Source of the DNA: Streptomyces sp. NBC_01754
GTDB lineage: Bacteria; Actinomycetota; Actinomycetes; Streptomycetales; Streptomycetaceae
DNA: 64,000 bases
Direction: 5' to 3'
Assembly: GCF_035918015.1 (NCBI RefSeq)
Contig: NZ_CP109132.1
Coordinates: 2,852,001-2,916,000 of the forward strand
How positions within the stretch are numbered: position 1 is the stretch's first letter; each line of letters opens with the position of its first letter. The notes under the pieces are model-generated. The model ran no database searches, was not told where the DNA came from, and saw nothing but the letters and a program-made list of their open reading frames with translations. The translations under genes and the position numbers were made by a program. This document shows positions 29,949 through 40,070 of the stretch, piece by piece.

Positions 29949-30674
29949 CACCGCCGGTCCGACCCCCGCCCGGCGGGCCAGGGCCACGGCGGCCAGAGTC
30001 GAGTGCACACCCAGCTTGCCCAGGACGTTCTGCATATGGGTGCGGACCGTGTGCGGGGAGAGGAAGAGCCGCTCCGCGACCGCCTTGCGGCCGAGGCCCG
30101 CGACCATGCAGCGCAGCACCTCGCGCTCGCGCGGGGTCAGTGACTCCACCAGCTGCTCGCTCTCGGTGCGGTGCCGGCGCGCGGTGGTCAGCTCCCGCAG
30201 GACGCCGGTGAGCAGCACCGCCGGCAGGTGCGTCTCGTCGCGCAGCACACCCCGGACGACCACCAGCAGACGTTGCAGGGAGCAGTCCTTGGCGACCCAG
30301 CCCGACGCACCGGCCTGGAGCGCGAGCGCGGCTCGCGCCGGATCGTCCTTCTCGGCGAGCACCACCGTACGGACCGAGGGCCTGCCCGTCCGCACCCCGG
30401 CCACCAGCGAGATACCGTCCACCGGGGCGTTCCCGCCCGGTGCGCCGGCGGCGCGGGTGCCGGCCGCGACACCCAGGTCGGCGTCGACCAGCATCACGTC
30501 GTAGGGCCGGTTCTCGGCGGCCGCGCGCTCCAGACACCGCAGGGCGGCGGGGCCGCTGCCCGCCGCGGCCACGTCGACGTCCGGTTCGGCCGCCAGGGCC
30601 GCCGCGAGCGATTCGGCGAAGATGCGGTGGTCGTCCACCACGAGAACCCGGATTCGAGCCACAGGCACCCCCAT
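29907..30674 (-). CDS. LuxR/NarL-type response regulator
   Basis: 255-residue regulator. The receiver domain (residues 8-145) has the acidic pair in VVDDH, the phosphorylatable Asp in MLVDADLG and the Lys in LAEKDD. An unusual insert, rich in Gly/Ala/Pro, follows the Asp. The C-terminal LuxR HTH (about 180-240) has LTPREREVLRCMVAG and SPHTVRTHMQNVL. No kinase is adjacent. The ATG at 30674 has no strong site; a GTG at 30662, preceded by GGGGG, may be the true start. Confidence 0.88.
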   Translation of the reverse strand: MGVPVARIRVLVVDDHRIFAESLAAALAAEPDVDVAAAGSGPAALRCLERAAAENRPYDVMLVDADLGVAAGTRAAGAPGGNAPVDGISLVAGVRTGRPSVRTVVLAEKDDPARAALALQAGASGWVAKDCSLQRLLVVVRGVLRDETHLPAVLLTGVLRELTTARRHRTESEQLVESLTPREREVLRCMVAGLGRKAVAERLFLSPHTVRTHMQNVLGKLGVHSTLAAVALARRAGVGPAVSTGDVVERGGQLA

Positions 30675-30939
30675 GCTGCGTTTGCTCCCTGGGGCGCCCT
30701 GCCCGGTCGGCCCCGACGGGGAGCGACCACCGCGGATACGACGCCCGGCCGTTCGAGGTCAGCGTCCCGCACGGCCGCCGCCGCGCCGGCCGGTGCCCTC
30801 CCGGGCGTCGTATCCGACTGTCTCGTCCCCTGAATCTGCACCGGCCCCCACCGGTGCTGTGCATCAGCCTACGGCGGGTAGGGGACGACGGAGAGCAATT
30901 CGCAGAAGTGACTGGTCCCACGTGTTTAGGGTGTGCTGC

Positions 30940-31458
30940 ATGTTCCGTCTTGAGACAGAAGTGGACAAGGAGCGTCGTATTCTGCTGGGCCGTCGGCTGC
31001 ACGACGACAACTGGGACGGATCAGCCGGTCTGCGGGCCCTGCGTGCCACCTCCGCCGAGCACGAACACCCGCTGGAGGTGTGGCTCCTGGGCGAGGACGG
31101 GGCCCTGGCGGGCGGACTGTCCGGGCGCACCTGGGCGTACTGGCTCCATGTGGACCTGCTCTGGGTCGACGCCCGCCATCGCGGGGCGGGGCACGGTGCC
31201 CGGCTGCTCGCCGAGGCGGAACGCGTCGCCCGCGAGGACCGGGCCTGTACCCGCTCCCGGCTGGAGACCTGGGACTTCCAGGCCCCCGCCTTCTACCGGA
31301 AGCACGGGTACGAGGTGGCCGGTGAGGTCGAGGACTACCCGCCGGGCGTCCACGAGTTCACCCTGGTCAAGCGGCTGGACCGGCCGGAGTCAGACGCCGG
31401 GCACCGGCCGAGGGGACTGCGGGGAAGATTCCCGGGGCGGCGTGGCCGGCCGAGGTGA
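30940..31458 (+). CDS. GNAT-family N-acetyltransferase
   Basis: 172-residue acetyl-CoA-dependent acyltransferase. The core strand and acetyl-CoA loop are seen in VDLLWVDARHRGAGHGARLL (about residues 67-86), followed by ETWDFQAPAFYRKHGYEV. The last ~30 residues are Arg/Gly-rich and lie antisense to the galK 3' end (92-bp tail-to-tail overlap). They may be a late extension of the gene. The substrate is unknown. Confidence 0.82.
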   Translation: MFRLETEVDKERRILLGRRLHDDNWDGSAGLRALRATSAEHEHPLEVWLLGEDGALAGGLSGRTWAYWLHVDLLWVDARHRGAGHGARLLAEAERVAREDRACTRSRLETWDFQAPAFYRKHGYEVAGEVEDYPPGVHEFTLVKRLDRPESDAGHRPRGLRGRFPGRRGRPR

Positions 31459-32551
31459 ACGCCTCCGTCACGGCCTCGGCGACGGTGTCCGCCGCCGCGT
31501 CCTCCACCAGCACGATCGCGGAGCCGCCGAAACCGCCCCCGGTCATCCGGGCGCCTAGCGCCCCCGCCTCCCCCGCCACCGAGACCACCAGGTCCAGCTC
31601 GGGGCAGGAGACCCGCAGATCGTCGCGGAGCGAGCGGTGCCCGTCGTCGAGGACCGGGCCCGCCGCCCGTACGTCGCCCGCGTCGAGCAGCTCGATGACC
31701 TGCCGCACCCGGTGGTTGTCGCTCACCACATGACGGACGTAGCGCACGACGGACTCGTCCGCGCCGGCCGCCTCCAGTGTGGCGAGCGCGTCGTCCAGGC
31801 CCTCGTACGGGAGGTCGCGCAGGGTGGGGATGCCCAGCGCCCGGGCACCCGCCTCGCAGCCGGCCCGCCGCTCCGCGTACGCCCCGTCGCCCAGGGCGTG
31901 CTTGACGCGGGTGTCCACGACCAGCAGCTGGAGGCCCTGTGCGGCCAGGTCGAAGGGCACCTGGCGCCGGCTGAGGTCACGGGTGTCGAGGTACAGCGCG
32001 TGGCCCTCGGTGCAGCAGGCCGAGGCCATCTGGTCCATGACCCCGCACGGCACTCCCACGAAGGCGTTCTCGGCACGCCGGCCGAGGACGGCCAGCTCCG
32101 GGGCGCTCAGGCCCAGCTCGAACAGGTCGTTCAGGGCGAGCGCGGTGACGACCTCCAGGGCGGCGGAGGAGGAGAGCCCGGCGCCGACCGGGACGGTCGA
32201 GGTCAGCTCGATGTCCGCACCGGTCACCGGGTGGCCGGCCTCACGCAGCGCCCAGACGACCCCGGCCGGGTAGGCGGCCCAGCCGTGTCCGGCGTGCGGG
32301 GCCAGCTCCTCGACGCGCAGCGAGACCACCCCGCCCGGTACGTCGGTGGAGTGCAGCCGCAGTTCGCCGTCGGTGCGGCGGGCCACGGCCGCGCGCGCGG
32401 CGTGCGGCAGGGCCAGCGGCATGACGAAGCCGTCGTTGAAGTCGGTGTACTCACCGATCAGGTTCACTCGTCCGGGTGCTGCCCAGATCCCCTCGGGCGC
32501 TCGCCCGTACCGCTCGGTGAAGGAGGCGGTCAGCTCGGCGTTGTCGGTCAT
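31367..32551 (-). CDS. galK: Galactokinase
   Basis: 394-residue GHMP kinase phosphorylating galactose at C1 in the Leloir pathway. It has the galactokinase signature [20 protein letters not shown] (about residues 28-47), the ATP loop [14 protein letters not shown] (about 120-133) and [12 protein letters not shown] near residue 338. Its start overlaps the galE stop (ATGA). It is the last gene of the operon galT-galE-galK, the order known from Streptomyces. Confidence 0.96.
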   Translation of the reverse strand: MTDNAELTASFTERYGRAPEGIWAAPGRVNLIGEYTDFNDGFVMPLALPHAARAAVARRTDGELRLHSTDVPGGVVSLRVEELAPHAGHGWAAYPAGVVWALREAGHPVTGADIELTSTVPVGAGLSSSAALEVVTALALNDLFELGLSAPELAVLGRRAENAFVGVPCGVMDQMASACCTEGHALYLDTRDLSRRQVPFDLAAQGLQLLVVDTRVKHALGDGAYAERRAGCEAGARALGIPTLRDLPYEGLDDALATLEAAGADESVVRYVRHVVSDNHRVRQVIELLDAGDVRAAGPVLDDGHRSLRDDLRVSCPELDLVVSVAGEAGALGARMTGGGFGGSAIVLVEDAAADTVAEAVTEAFTSAGHAAPGIFPAVPSAGARRLTPAGPAA

Positions 32552-33528
32552 GGCGCGGTGGCTCCCTCTCGGCGGGCGAACGTCCAGGCGTCGGAGACGA
32601 TGGCGGCCAGGTCGGCGCGGGACGGCTGCCAGCCGAGCCGCTCCCTGGCGACGGCGGCGGAGGCGACCAGCACGGCGGGGTCGCCTTCGCGGCGCGGGGC
32701 GGCGGTCTCCGGGACCGGGTGGCCGGTGACCCGGCGGACCGTCTCGATGACCTCGCGTACGGAGAAGCCGTTGCCGTTGCCGAGGTTGCAGATCAGGTGC
32801 TCACCGGCGGCGGCCGCGTCCAGCGCCCGCAGATGGGCGTCGGCGAGGTCGGCGACGTGGATGTAGTCGCGTACGCAGGTGCCGTCGGGGGTCGGGTAGT
32901 CGTCCCCGTACACGGAGATCGACGCGCGGCGGCCGAGGGCGACCTGGAGGACCAGCGGGATGAGGTGGGACTCGGGGTCGTGGCGTTCGCCGCAGTCGCC
33001 GTAGGCCCCGGCGACGTTGAAGTAGCGCAGGGAGACGGCGGCCAGGCCGTGGGCGCGGGCCTCGCCGGTGATCATGTGGTCGACGGCGAGTTTCGAGGCG
33101 CCGTAGGGGCTGGTCGGCGCGGTCGGGTCGGTCTCCGTGACGAGGCTGGAGACAGGTTCGCCGTAGGTCGCGGCGGTGGACGAGAAGACCAGGGTGCGCA
33201 CCCCGGCGTCGCGCATCGCGGCCAGCAGCGCGGTGGTCCCGCCGACGTTGTTCACCCAGTACTTCTCGGGGTCGGCCACCGACTCGCCGACCTGGGAGAA
33301 GGCGGCGAAGTGCAGCACCCCGTCGTAGGAGGCGTCCAGCCACTCGGCGGCGTCCTGGACCCGGCCCTCGACGAACTCGGCCCCGGCGGGGACGCCTTCG
33401 CGGAAGCCGGTCGAGAGGTCGTCCAGGACGGTCACGGTGTGACCGGCTTCCAGCAGGTGGGCGGCGACGACGCCGCCGACGTATCCCGCGCCGCCCGTCA
33501 CCAGGTACTTCTTCCCCGGGTTGCTCAC
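32548..33528 (-). CDS. galE: UDP-glucose 4-epimerase
   Basis: 326-residue short-chain dehydrogenase-type epimerase interconverting UDP-galactose and UDP-glucose. The NAD-binding motif TGGAGYVGG is near the N-terminus (about residues 11-19) and the catalytic Y..K in [11 protein letters not shown] (about 149-153). It overlaps both neighbours by four bases, so the operon is translationally coupled. Confidence 0.96.
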   Translation of the reverse strand: MSNPGKKYLVTGGAGYVGGVVAAHLLEAGHTVTVLDDLSTGFREGVPAGAEFVEGRVQDAAEWLDASYDGVLHFAAFSQVGESVADPEKYWVNNVGGTTALLAAMRDAGVRTLVFSSTAATYGEPVSSLVTETDPTAPTSPYGASKLAVDHMITGEARAHGLAAVSLRYFNVAGAYGDCGERHDPESHLIPLVLQVALGRRASISVYGDDYPTPDGTCVRDYIHVADLADAHLRALDAAAAGEHLICNLGNGNGFSVREVIETVRRVTGHPVPETAAPRREGDPAVLVASAAVARERLGWQPSRADLAAIVSDAWTFARREGATAP

Positions 33529-34568
33529 TTGCTCGCTACCTCTCGCAGTCGCTGGGCCGCGGCCTCCGGCGGCACGTCGTTGATGAACACGTCCATGCCG
33601 GACTCGGAGCCCGCGAGGAACTTCAGCTTGCCGGAGGTGCGCCGGATGGTGAAAAGCTCCAGGTGGAGCCCGAACTCCTCCCGGCCGGGCGCCCTGAAGG
33701 GGGCCTGGTGCCAGGCGGAGATGTACGGGGTCGGCGGCTCCTGGGGGCCGAAGATCCGGTCGAAACGCCGCAGGAGTTCCAGATAGAGCCGGGGGAACTC
33801 CGCGCGGGCGTCGCCGTCGAGCTCCCGCAGGTCGGGGACGCGGCGGCGCGGGTGGAGGTGGACCTCGTAGGGCCAGTGCGCGGCGTACGGCACGAAGGCG
33901 ACCCAGTGCTCGCCCTCCAGGACGATCCGGTCGCCGTCGGCCAGCTCGCGGGCGACGACGTCGTCGAAGAGGTTGCGGCCGGTGGTGGCGCGATGGGCCT
34001 CCGACGAGCGCAGCATCAGGGCGGTGCGGGGGGTGACGAAGGGGTAACCGTAGATCTGCCCGTGCGGGTGGCCGAGGGTGACGCCGATCTCGGCGCCCCG
34101 GTTCTCGAAGCAGAAGACCTGGGCGACCTGCGGGAGTCCGGCGAGGTCGGCGGTCCGGTCGGTCCAGGCCGCGAGGACGAGGGCGGCCTGTTCCTCGGTG
34201 AGCCCGGCGAAGGACACGTCGTGGTCGGAGGTGAAGCAGACGACCTCGCAGCGGCCGGAGTCACCGGCGAGGGAGGGGAAGCGGTTCTCGAAGACGGCGA
34301 CGTCGTAGTCGTCGTCGGGGATCTCGCTGAGCCTGCCCTCCCGCGACGGGCAGAGCGGGCACTCGTCGGCCGGCGGGTGGTAGGTGCGCGCCTGCCGGTG
34401 CGAGGCGATGGCCACGCCGTCGCCCAGCAGCGGGTCGAGGCGGATCTCGGAGGACGTCGCGACGGCGTCCAGCGGCCGCGTGTCGACCGCGTCGCGGACG
34501 GTGTCGTCCGCGCGGTCGTAGTAGATCAGCTCACGGCCGTCGGCGAGGGTCGTCACCGTCTTCTTCAC
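33525..34568 (-). CDS. galT: Galactose-1-phosphate uridylyltransferase
   Basis: 347-residue enzyme exchanging UMP between UDP-glucose and galactose-1-phosphate. The active site [12 protein letters not shown] (about residues 181-192) carries the HPH nucleophile, and [10 protein letters not shown] precedes it. The GTG at 34568 is chosen because GGAGG stands upstream; a frame-open ATG at 34622 would fall in the promoter. First gene of the galTEK operon. Confidence 0.95.
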   Translation of the reverse strand: MKKTVTTLADGRELIYYDRADDTVRDAVDTRPLDAVATSSEIRLDPLLGDGVAIASHRQARTYHPPADECPLCPSREGRLSEIPDDDYDVAVFENRFPSLAGDSGRCEVVCFTSDHDVSFAGLTEEQAALVLAAWTDRTADLAGLPQVAQVFCFENRGAEIGVTLGHPHGQIYGYPFVTPRTALMLRSSEAHRATTGRNLFDDVVARELADGDRIVLEGEHWVAFVPYAAHWPYEVHLHPRRRVPDLRELDGDARAEFPRLYLELLRRFDRIFGPQEPPTPYISAWHQAPFRAPGREEFGLHLELFTIRRTSGKLKFLAGSESGMDVFINDVPPEAAAQRLREVASK

Positions 34569-34597
34569 CAGGGTCCTCCAGACAACCGCACACGCCG

Positions 34598-34624
34598 AAC
34601 ATAACCAAACACAATTAATCACAA
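34598..34624 (-). promoter_or_regulatory. galT promoter/operator region
   Basis: On the minus strand an AT-rich island contains TTGTGATTAATTGTG, with a TGTGAT hexamer followed by a TGTG half copy, and a TATGTT -10-like hexamer 15 bp after TTGTGA. TGTGAT-type hexamers are known operator units of the Streptomyces galP1 promoter, so galactose control at this site is plausible. Confidence 0.5.
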
Positions 34625-34849
34625 CTCAACATGTGCGTCAACGAGGCGGCCCCGCACCGACTCGGGTGCGGTCATCGGGAGTCCCGCCCCTGAAGGAGTC
34701 CCGCCCCTGAGGGGAGACGGGTGTCCCACCTGGGACGATCACGACCAGACAGAGAACACCGTCCGGCGTCATGGCGGCCGCCGACGCGCGTGCGGCCGGA
34801 GAGCCCGCCGGTCAGGCGAGGGCCCGTCAGGACGGCCGGTCCGCCCCCG

Positions 34850-35542
34850 TCACGCCAGGCGGTCCGGCCCTGTCGGCGTTCCGGCGGCCCGGTCCAACAG
34901 CCCCGTGCGGGCGGCGAGCGCCGCCGCCTCCAGCCGGGAGCCGACGCCCAGCTTCATCAGGACCCGCTGCACATGCGTACGCGCGGTGCTCGGCGCGATC
35001 CCCATCCCGGCCGCGATCAGCCGGGTGCCCTCGCCCTCGGCGACCCGCACCAGCACCTCGACCTCGCGCGGGGTGAGGATCCTCAGCAGCCGCTGACCCT
35101 CGTCGTCCGGCCGGGCCGGCGGATGCAGCAGTTCGGAGAAGGCGCCCCGCAATAACCGGGGGGCGATCGCGGCCTCCCCCGCACGGGCCTTGACCATGGC
35201 CCTCTCGACGCCCTCGATCCGCTCGTCGTGGCGGACGTAGCCGGCGGCCCCCGCGGCGAAGGCGGCGGCTATGCCACGCGGGCTCGGCACCGGGCCGAGC
35301 ACCACCACGGCCACCTGGGGGCGCTCCCGCCCGATCCGCGTGATCGGGTCGAAGACGCCCGGTTCGGCGGGTGCCGCCGTCCCGAAGAGACAGACCTCAG
35401 GTGCACGGCTGACCACCAGTTCGGCGGCCCCGGCGGTCGGCGCGGCCGCCGCGAGCACCCGGTGCCCCCGCAGTTTGAGTGCCGAGGCGAGTGCCTCGGC
35501 GAGCAGACGGTGGTCATCGACCACCATGAGCCGCACACCCAT
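34850..35542 (-). CDS. LuxR-type regulator with degenerate receiver domain
   Basis: 230-residue protein. The receiver keeps the N-terminal acidic pair (MVVDDHR), but the strand that should carry the phospho-acceptor reads EVCLFGTAAP, with Gly where the Asp is expected. It therefore probably cannot be phosphorylated in the normal way, like other atypical Streptomyces regulators. The LuxR HTH (about residues 155-215) is intact: LTPREVEVLVRVAEG and APSTARTHVQRVL. ATG at 35542. The 281-bp gap to galT holds no gene. Confidence 0.87.
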   Translation of the reverse strand: MGVRLMVVDDHRLLAEALASALKLRGHRVLAAAAPTAGAAELVVSRAPEVCLFGTAAPAEPGVFDPITRIGRERPQVAVVVLGPVPSPRGIAAAFAAGAAGYVRHDERIEGVERAMVKARAGEAAIAPRLLRGAFSELLHPPARPDDEGQRLLRILTPREVEVLVRVAEGEGTRLIAAGMGIAPSTARTHVQRVLMKLGVGSRLEAAALAARTGLLDRAAGTPTGPDRLA

Positions 35543-35768
35543 TCGAGCAACCCCCCATGTACCGCTGTACGCCCGGGAACGGGCCCCCCGGCCCACCCTT
35601 GGACCCGGCAAGTTACACGCTTGTTCGACACGGTGCGCCCGCTACCCGGCAGGAGTCCCACAGAATGCCGAATTCTGGTGCTTCCAGGGCGACTTGGGGG
35701 CTGGAAAACGATCGGCCCCGCCGGTCGTCGATCGACCGGCGGGGCCGCTGCTCACCCGGGCGGCCGGG

Positions 35769-37757
35769 TCAGCCGGTGGTGAAGGAGACGACGAGGTACT
35801 CCTTGTCCTCCGTCGAGCTGGGCCTCGGCTTGCTCACCATCTTCTTGGCGATGAACAGCCTGCCCTTCTCGTAGACGAACTCGGCGTAGTCGGGAGAGAA
35901 GCTGGTCTCCGCGGCACGGATCACCTTGTCGGCCGGGTTCTCCATGAGCACGGTCTCCTTGAAGGACGAACCGTTGATGGAGACGATCTGGCCGCCCTTG
36001 TCGTACGGGGGTTCCTTGTACGCGATGACATCGGTGCCGTCCATGCGCAGCGGCCGCATCGTGTAGCGGTCGCCGGCGTCGGCCTTGCCGCCGACGAGCT
36101 TGCCGGTGGTCAGGTCGAAGGCGACGATCTCGTTGGTGTTGCCGTACTCCCCGCCCCCGTCGTGCCTCTCGGTCGGCAGGTACAGCTTGTTGTTGCCGAC
36201 GACGGCGGACTGGCAGGTCTCGACCTCGGTGGAACCGCAGCGGGCGGCGTACTTGTCCGCGTCGGCCGAGATCCGGACGGTCAGTTCGCCGGTGGCCGCG
36301 TCGATGGAGAAGAAGTCCGAGATCCCGCTGCCGTCGCCCGCGGTGTCACCGACGTCGGCGGCGACGACGAGGGGCTTGGTCGAGACGACGGCCGCGTACT
36401 CGACGCCGGCCGGCATGGCGTACGAGGACAGCGGCGCGCCCGTGGTCGGGTTCAGCGGCTGGATGGTGAGGTTCCGCTCGTCGGAGGAGCCGCACTTGCG
36501 GACCGCCACGAGGGCCTCTCCGCCGCCGTACCCCATGTCGTAGCAGTTGTTCGTGTCGGTCTTCGGCCTCCACAGCTCCGCGCCGTCGTCGAGGTTGAAG
36601 GCGGCCCCGCCGCCGGTACCACCCGCGGCGACGGTGGTACCGCTGAGCGTGACCTCGTCGAACCGGACGGGGGTGTCACCGCCGGAGCTGGAGGTGACGG
36701 ACTTGCTCCACACCAGCTTCCCGGTGGCGAGGTCGACCACGCCGACCTTGTTGCAGGAGGGGTACTTCCTCTCCTTGGTCGGCTTGCCCTCCTGGAAGAC
36801 GATGGCCGTCTTGTCGTCCTCGCTCTTGTGCCGGGACGCGGCACAGAGCTGACCCGCCAGGGGCACCGACCAGAGCTTGGTGCCCTTGGCCGGGTCGTAG
36901 CCGACGATCTCGTACGCGCCGGTCTTCACGTACGCCTTGTCGGTGAGCCAGGAGCCTCGGACGTTGGTGGTGTCGGTGACCTCGGGCAGGGGCAGTTGGA
37001 AGCCGACCTCGGACATGACGTCGGCCGGTGCCTTCTCGTCGCCTCCGGGGGCGTCGACCTCGCCGCCCTCGCCACCCTTGCCCTCGGTGCCGGCGGCGGA
37101 CGCCTCGTTCTTCGTGCCGTCCCCGTCGTCACCCCCGGCGGCGTAGATGACCCCGCCGCCGATGATCAGCACCACGGCGACCGCCGCGGCGACGATGATC
37201 TTCATCTGGGTGCCGAACTTCTTGCCGCCACCCGGCTGCGGGCCCGCGTACTGCTGCTGCATCGGTGCGGTCGGATAGCCGTACCCCTGCTGCGGGGGCA
37301 TACCGGGCTGCCCGGGCGCCGGTCCTTGCGGGTAGGCGTAGCCGGGCTGTCCCTGGGGCGGTGTCTGCGGATAGCCGTAGCCCGGCTGTCCGGGAGGCGG
37401 TGTCTGCGGATAGCCGTAGCCCGGCTGCCCCGGCGGCGGTGTCTGCGGGGGCCCGTATCCGGGGTGCTGGGGCGGGGGAGGCGTCTGCGGGGCTCCGTGA
37501 CCGCCGGGCGCCGGCTCCTGCGGAGCCCCGAATCCGCCCGTGCCGGCGGGCGGCGTGGGCGGACCCTGTGGGGCGGGCGGCTGGGCGCCGGGGGGCGGCG
37601 GGGCCGCCGGGGGCCCGCCCGCGGGAGGCTGCGGCGGCTGCTTGCTGAGCGCGTCGGTGGGCGGCGGCGGGGTCGGCGGCGCGCCGAAACCTCCGGGCGG
37701 AGGGTCCTGGGGGGCGCCGAAGCCGCCCTGGGACGGTTCGTCGTTCGGCTGGGTCAT
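35769..37757 (-). CDS. PQQ-type beta-propeller membrane protein, paralogue 1
   Basis: 662-residue protein. The N-terminal ~170 residues are Pro/Gly/Gln-rich, with repeats of GQPGYGYPQTPPP. A single TM (about residues 185-207, IIVAAAVAVVLIIGGGVIYA) and a charged Gly/Glu linker follow. The extracytoplasmic C-terminal ~390 residues are built of WD/PQQ-like blades (for example LTTGKLVGGK, ATGKLVWSKS). This tail-TM-propeller design resembles the sensor part of AfsK-like systems, but no kinase domain is present. Role unknown; perhaps envelope scaffold or ligand sensor. First in transcription is the paralogue at 41819; the present one is last. Confidence 0.82.
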   Translation of the reverse strand: MTQPNDEPSQGGFGAPQDPPPGGFGAPPTPPPPTDALSKQPPQPPAGGPPAAPPPPGAQPPAPQGPPTPPAGTGGFGAPQEPAPGGHGAPQTPPPPQHPGYGPPQTPPPGQPGYGYPQTPPPGQPGYGYPQTPPQGQPGYAYPQGPAPGQPGMPPQQGYGYPTAPMQQQYAGPQPGGGKKFGTQMKIIVAAAVAVVLIIGGGVIYAAGGDDGDGTKNEASAAGTEGKGGEGGEVDAPGGDEKAPADVMSEVGFQLPLPEVTDTTNVRGSWLTDKAYVKTGAYEIVGYDPAKGTKLWSVPLAGQLCAASRHKSEDDKTAIVFQEGKPTKERKYPSCNKVGVVDLATGKLVWSKSVTSSSGGDTPVRFDEVTLSGTTVAAGGTGGGAAFNLDDGAELWRPKTDTNNCYDMGYGGGEALVAVRKCGSSDERNLTIQPLNPTTGAPLSSYAMPAGVEYAAVVSTKPLVVAADVGDTAGDGSGISDFFSIDAATGELTVRISADADKYAARCGSTEVETCQSAVVGNNKLYLPTERHDGGGEYGNTNEIVAFDLTTGKLVGGKADAGDRYTMRPLRMDGTDVIAYKEPPYDKGGQIVSINGSSFKETVLMENPADKVIRAAETSFSPDYAEFVYEKGRLFIAKKMVSKPRPSSTEDKEYLVVSFTTG

Positions 37758-37815
37758 GGCGTGCGTACCTCTGGGGAATCCGTGGGGAAGGGGCTGGGCG
37801 TGCCGTCGTGGTCCG

Positions 37816-39714
37816 TCATTTGCCGAAGGCCAGCATGGTCGTCTGCTCCAGCTCCGCCTCGTCGCTGCTGGCGCTGACGCGTCCGCTGACGATGTAGGAG
37901 CGGCCGTCCGCGTAGACGGTCCTGAACCTGTAGAAGCCGCTCTCGACCCGGTTCGTGGAGTCCGGGTGCTGGAGCAGCACGGTCGGCGTGCCGCCGGTGG
38001 GCGGAAGGGTGGAGATCGCCCCGCCCTTGTCGTACGAGGGCTCCATGTAGAGCAGCACCTTGCCGTCCTCCATGCCGATCGGCTTCAGGACGCGCTCCGC
38101 GGGCGCCGCGGCCTTCCACTTGGGCTTGCCCGTGTCGAGGTCGAACGCGACGATCTTGTTGGTGCGGGCGCCGTCGGTGCCCTCCCTCTCGGCCTTGGTC
38201 GCCATGTAGAAGGTGTCGGCGTCCGCCGCGACACCGGTGCAGCCCTCGAGCTCCTGGCCGAAGACCGAGAAGGCGTTGCCGCAGTCGACCGCGAACCCGT
38301 CCCCCTTGTCACTGACCAGCCCGGAGCGGCTCGTGCCGTCGTCCTTGAGGGCGAGGACGGACCACTCCTTGTCCTTGGTGAGCGAGACGACCAACGGGCT
38401 CACCGAGTAGACCTTGTCGATCTCCCAGCCGCGCTTGGGCCGGTACGTCCACCGGGCCTTCCCGGTGGCCGGGTCGACCTCCTGGATCTGGTGCTGCGGG
38501 TTCTCCACGTCGTCGGTGCGGCAGCTGGACGCGGCGATCAGCTTGGGGCCGCCGGCGAACGCGAACGGCTGGCAGTTGCCCGAGGCGTTGCCGAACAGTT
38601 CCTTGCCGTCGCTGACGCGGTAGCCGTTGGAGTTGCTGGTCCGGCCGACGGTCACGGTGTCGCCGCTGATCGCCATGTCGATGTCGGACAGCATGTCCCA
38701 GACGCCGTTCTTCTTGACCGACTTCTTCCAGCCTGCCTTGCCGGTGGTGAGATCGATCATCTGGAGGTCGGAGCAGTTCGCCCGCTCGGTCGTGCCGTTC
38801 TTCACGCCGATGACGATCTTGCCGTCGGGGGTCGGGTTGTTCGGCGCCGAACACACGTCGGCAGGGAGCGGCACGCTCCACTTCTCCTTGCCGTCGATCG
38901 CCGAATAGCCGTTCACCGAGCGGTACATGCCCTTGACGAGGGTGTCGCCGACGAGCCACGGGCCGTACACGTCGGCGCCGTTGCGGGGTACGTCGATGTC
39001 GTTCTTCGTCAGCCAGAGGACCTTCGCCTCGCCCGGCTTGCGGCCGGCGTTGAGGTCGTCGTCCGCCTCGCGGCCGCCGCCCTTGCCGTCGCCGGGGTCG
39101 ACGGAGGGAGAGGGGTCGGCGCTCGGCTCGTCGGTGTCGGTGCTCGCCTGGGCGACGGGCTTCTCCGGGTCACCGCCGGAGTCCCTCGTGACGAAGAAGA
39201 CGCCACCGCCGACGACGAGCAGCGCGGCGAGCGACGCGCCGATGACGACGGCGGGCTTCCTCTTGAAGAAGCCGCCGCCGGAACCACCGCCCGGTGCGGG
39301 CGGCCCGGGGTACTGCTGCTGCGGGTACCCGTGACCGGGCTGCCCCGGCTGCCCGTACGGACCGGGCTGCTGGGGGTAGGGACCGGGCTGCTGCGCGTAC
39401 GGACCGGGCTGCTGGGCGTAGGGGCCGGGCTGCTGCGCGTACGGGCCCGGGGCCTGCGGGTAGCCGTAACCGGGCTGTCCGGCCGGTGGCTGCGGATACC
39501 CGTAACCGGGCTGCGGGGGCGCCGTCGGCTGGTCCGCCGGGGGTCCCTGCGGAGCGGACGGGGGCACCGGCGGAGCGGACGGGGGCATCTGCGGCGGTAC
39601 GGCGGGGGGCGGCGTCCCGGGCGGCTGAGGCGGCGGCTGAGGAGTTCCCGGCGGCGGGTCCTGCGGAGCCCCGAAGCCCCCCTGCGGCGGTTGCTGGCTG
39701 GGCGGCTGCGTCAT
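37816..39714 (-). CDS. PQQ-type beta-propeller membrane protein, paralogue 2
   Basis: 632 residues, same architecture as its two neighbours: a MTQPP start, a Pro/Gln/Tyr-rich tail with AQQPGPY repeats, a TM at about residues 155-175 (VVIGASLAALLVVGGGVFFV), an acidic linker and a beta-propeller with blades such as LTTGKAGWKKSV and DLDTGKPKWKAA. The ATG at 39714 is chosen to match the paralogues; a GTG two codons upstream is possible. It is 58 bp from paralogue 1, likely co-transcribed with it. Confidence 0.82.
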   Translation of the reverse strand: MTQPPSQQPPQGGFGAPQDPPPGTPQPPPQPPGTPPPAVPPQMPPSAPPVPPSAPQGPPADQPTAPPQPGYGYPQPPAGQPGYGYPQAPGPYAQQPGPYAQQPGPYAQQPGPYPQQPGPYGQPGQPGHGYPQQQYPGPPAPGGGSGGGFFKRKPAVVIGASLAALLVVGGGVFFVTRDSGGDPEKPVAQASTDTDEPSADPSPSVDPGDGKGGGREADDDLNAGRKPGEAKVLWLTKNDIDVPRNGADVYGPWLVGDTLVKGMYRSVNGYSAIDGKEKWSVPLPADVCSAPNNPTPDGKIVIGVKNGTTERANCSDLQMIDLTTGKAGWKKSVKKNGVWDMLSDIDMAISGDTVTVGRTSNSNGYRVSDGKELFGNASGNCQPFAFAGGPKLIAASSCRTDDVENPQHQIQEVDPATGKARWTYRPKRGWEIDKVYSVSPLVVSLTKDKEWSVLALKDDGTSRSGLVSDKGDGFAVDCGNAFSVFGQELEGCTGVAADADTFYMATKAEREGTDGARTNKIVAFDLDTGKPKWKAAAPAERVLKPIGMEDGKVLLYMEPSYDKGGAISTLPPTGGTPTVLLQHPDSTNRVESGFYRFRTVYADGRSYIVSGRVSASSDEAELEQTTMLAFGK

Positions 39715-40070
39715 CAGCACGTCCCCCTTCGTGCGGTCCGGTGCCCGGTTCAGTCTCCCCCGCGATTCCGCTGGGCTGAATTCCCCCCGGAAAGGAGTGA
39801 ACCGGACATGGCTTCCGCAGTGTTACGACAGTCGGGCGGGGCTTCTTTGTACCACCCGGTCCCCCCGGGCACCGGATCGGTCCATCCCCTGTTCCCAAGG
39901 GAGAACCGGCCCGTGATACCGCCGTTACTGAGCTGCGGCCGAGTCCGCGCGGCCCCATTTCATGATGGGGCGTCAATTCACGGATTCAGGCTCCCACTTC
40001 TCCCCGACCGCCCGTCCGCCGCCGCCGGCCCCGCACCGGTGCGGGATATCGGCGGGGATCCGCCGCCCGT
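39715..40070. other. Intergenic region between propeller paralogues 2 and 3
   Basis: 356 bp without a gene. It contains the leader of paralogue 2 and, at 40030-40045, the perfect palindrome CCCGCACCGGTGCGGG, a probable terminator for paralogue 3. Confidence 0.45.

Noticed and set aside
34569..34622. Upstream ATG start for galT
   Set aside because: It would add 18 residues (including three Cys) encoded by the AT-rich promoter island; the GTG at 34568 has a GGAGG box and the family length.
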